From: Pseudomonadota bacterium
GTDB taxonomy: Bacteria > Pseudomonadota > Alphaproteobacteria > Rhodobacterales > Rhodobacteraceae
Length of the DNA stretch: 44,336 nucleotides
Assembly (NCBI GenBank): GCA_963205075.1
Contig: CAUJIU010000074.1
Span: 1-44,336, forward strand
Direction of reading: 5' to 3'
The notes under the pieces were generated by a model. That model did no database searches. It was given only the letters and a program-made list of their open reading frames with translations, and was not told the origin of the DNA. Of this stretch, positions 43,664-44,336 are shown piece after piece. Made by a program: the position numbers and the translations under genes. The first letter of the stretch is position 1, and each line of letters starts with the position of its first letter.

Positions 43664-44336
43664 TCAATTGCTGATATTCGGCACAAGGGCCGCAGCATCT
43701 CCGCCAATGCCGATCTGGGTCAGTTTGCCGATGACCGCCTGACAGTCGGCATCCGAGATGCCCGAGACCTTGGCCAGCACCGAGGCCGCGGCCGCCTCGA
43801 TGGCGGGGTCGATATCCTCGCGCCAGGTCGCCCAGATCGGGTAGTGGAACCGTGGCGCCTTCGGGACCAGATGCAACTGCCCGTTGTCGATATGGCGTTT
43901 GACAAAGCGCGCCGGCAGATAGGCGGCGAAGTCGCGGTTCAGGATGAAATCGGCGCTCATCGCGGCCAAGGCAAGCGTCAGGCCGGGGTTGGTCAGCTCG
44001 GGCAGTTCCGCAGCATGGGCCCGTATGAACTCGGACCCCCAGTCAACAAGGGCGTAGCGACCCTTGAGGTCCATGGTCGGATTTGGCCAGGGCGCGACCA
44101 GAACAAGTTCTTCCTCCATGATGCGCGTGACCTTCAGCCCCGGCCGAAGCTGCGGTGTGTAGAGCAGCGCCAATTGAACCACGCCCTCGACCAAAAGGCG
44201 GGTCAGGCGGTCCGGCATCCCCAGTTCGGCCCGGATGTTCAGATCCGGCATCTGCAGCCGCAGGCCGTCAATCAGCCGGAAACCAAGCCGTGGCCAGAGC
44301 GATTGCTGCGCGCCGATGGACAGGCTGCGGGTAAAA
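43664..44336 (-). CDS. LysR-family regulator, 5' end cut by window edge
   Basis: Minus-strand frame open to the end of the window. The visible 223 residues begin TRSLSIGAQQSLWPRLG, the start of the LysR effector-binding domain; the N-terminal DNA-binding helix-turn-helix lies outside. LLVEGVVQLALLYTPQLRPGLKVTRIMEEELVLVAP and SADFILNRDFAAYLPARFVKRHIDNGQL are typical of the two-lobed periplasmic-binding fold. Targets and effector cannot be inferred. It is upstream of and on the same strand as the barrel gene, 166 bases away. Confidence 0.88.
   Translation of the reverse strand, partial: FTRSLSIGAQQSLWPRLGFRLIDGLRLQMPDLNIRAELGMPDRLTRLLVEGVVQLALLYTPQLRPGLKVTRIMEEELVLVAPWPNPTMDLKGRYALVDWGSEFIRAHAAELPELTNPGLTLALAAMSADFILNRDFAAYLPARFVKRHIDNGQLHLVPKAPRFHYPIWATWREDIDPAIEAAAASVLAKVSGISDADCQAVIGKLTQIGIGGDAAALVPNISN

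Overview
The window looks like chromosome of a GC-rich alphaproteobacterium, most likely a marine Rhodobacteraceae (Roseobacter-type). Supporting this are the RpoH-type dnaK promoter, the lptC-lptA-lptB-hpf-ptsN block without rpoN, the DUF5928-like glycosyltransferase beside a NodH-like sulfotransferase, and a short intergenic element (C/G-rich hairpin, then CCCCCCGAGGTATTT, then a start codon) that I associate with this family. No insertion sequence, phage gene, integrase or CRISPR array was seen. Assignments come from reading motifs; no database was searched.

Layout. 1-3148: 3'-truncated dnaK, divergent alkB and a polysaccharide-export ABC permease. 3287-13498: a plus-strand surface-polysaccharide block (cysQ, kdsB, four or five glycosyltransferases, galU, galE, sulfotransferase). 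CysQ removes the PAP that sulfotransferases produce, so the block may make a sulfated polymer. 13486-18249: a minus-strand block running rnd, kdsD, lptC, lptA, lptB, hpf, ptsN (Kdo supply, LPS transport, ribosome hibernation, PTS-Ntr).

18771-28069 is the most interesting part: a sugar-acid catabolic cluster. A seven-gene minus-strand operon with overlapping or closely spaced genes encodes an LgoD-like zinc dehydrogenase, a ribose-type ABC importer, an L-fucose/L-galactose dehydrogenase-like SDR, a UxaA-type dehydratase and a RhaM-type mutarotase. A GntR regulator is divergent from it, and a UxaB-like reductase lies beyond the regulator. Read as a pathway this gives L-galactose (or L-fucose) to aldonate, to tagaturonate, to altronate, to 2-keto-3-deoxygluconate. 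Near-palindromes of the TGTT...AACA type lie before the operon, the regulator and the outlying reductase, tying them into one candidate regulon.

28241-32493: a tiny repeat-containing protein, queG, a GST, mtgA, an unknown 168-aa protein and an SH3b protein with a duplicated Cys-containing repeat. 32642-39346: a gltD - secreted unknown - gltB operon preceded by two copies of one dyad about seven helical turns apart. 39506-44336: uppP, an NDUFA9-type protein, tRNA-Leu(CAG), an ArsR/AHSA1 pair, a strong bidirectional terminator, an outer-membrane barrel and a partial LysR regulator. No gene-free stretch exceeds 300 bases.
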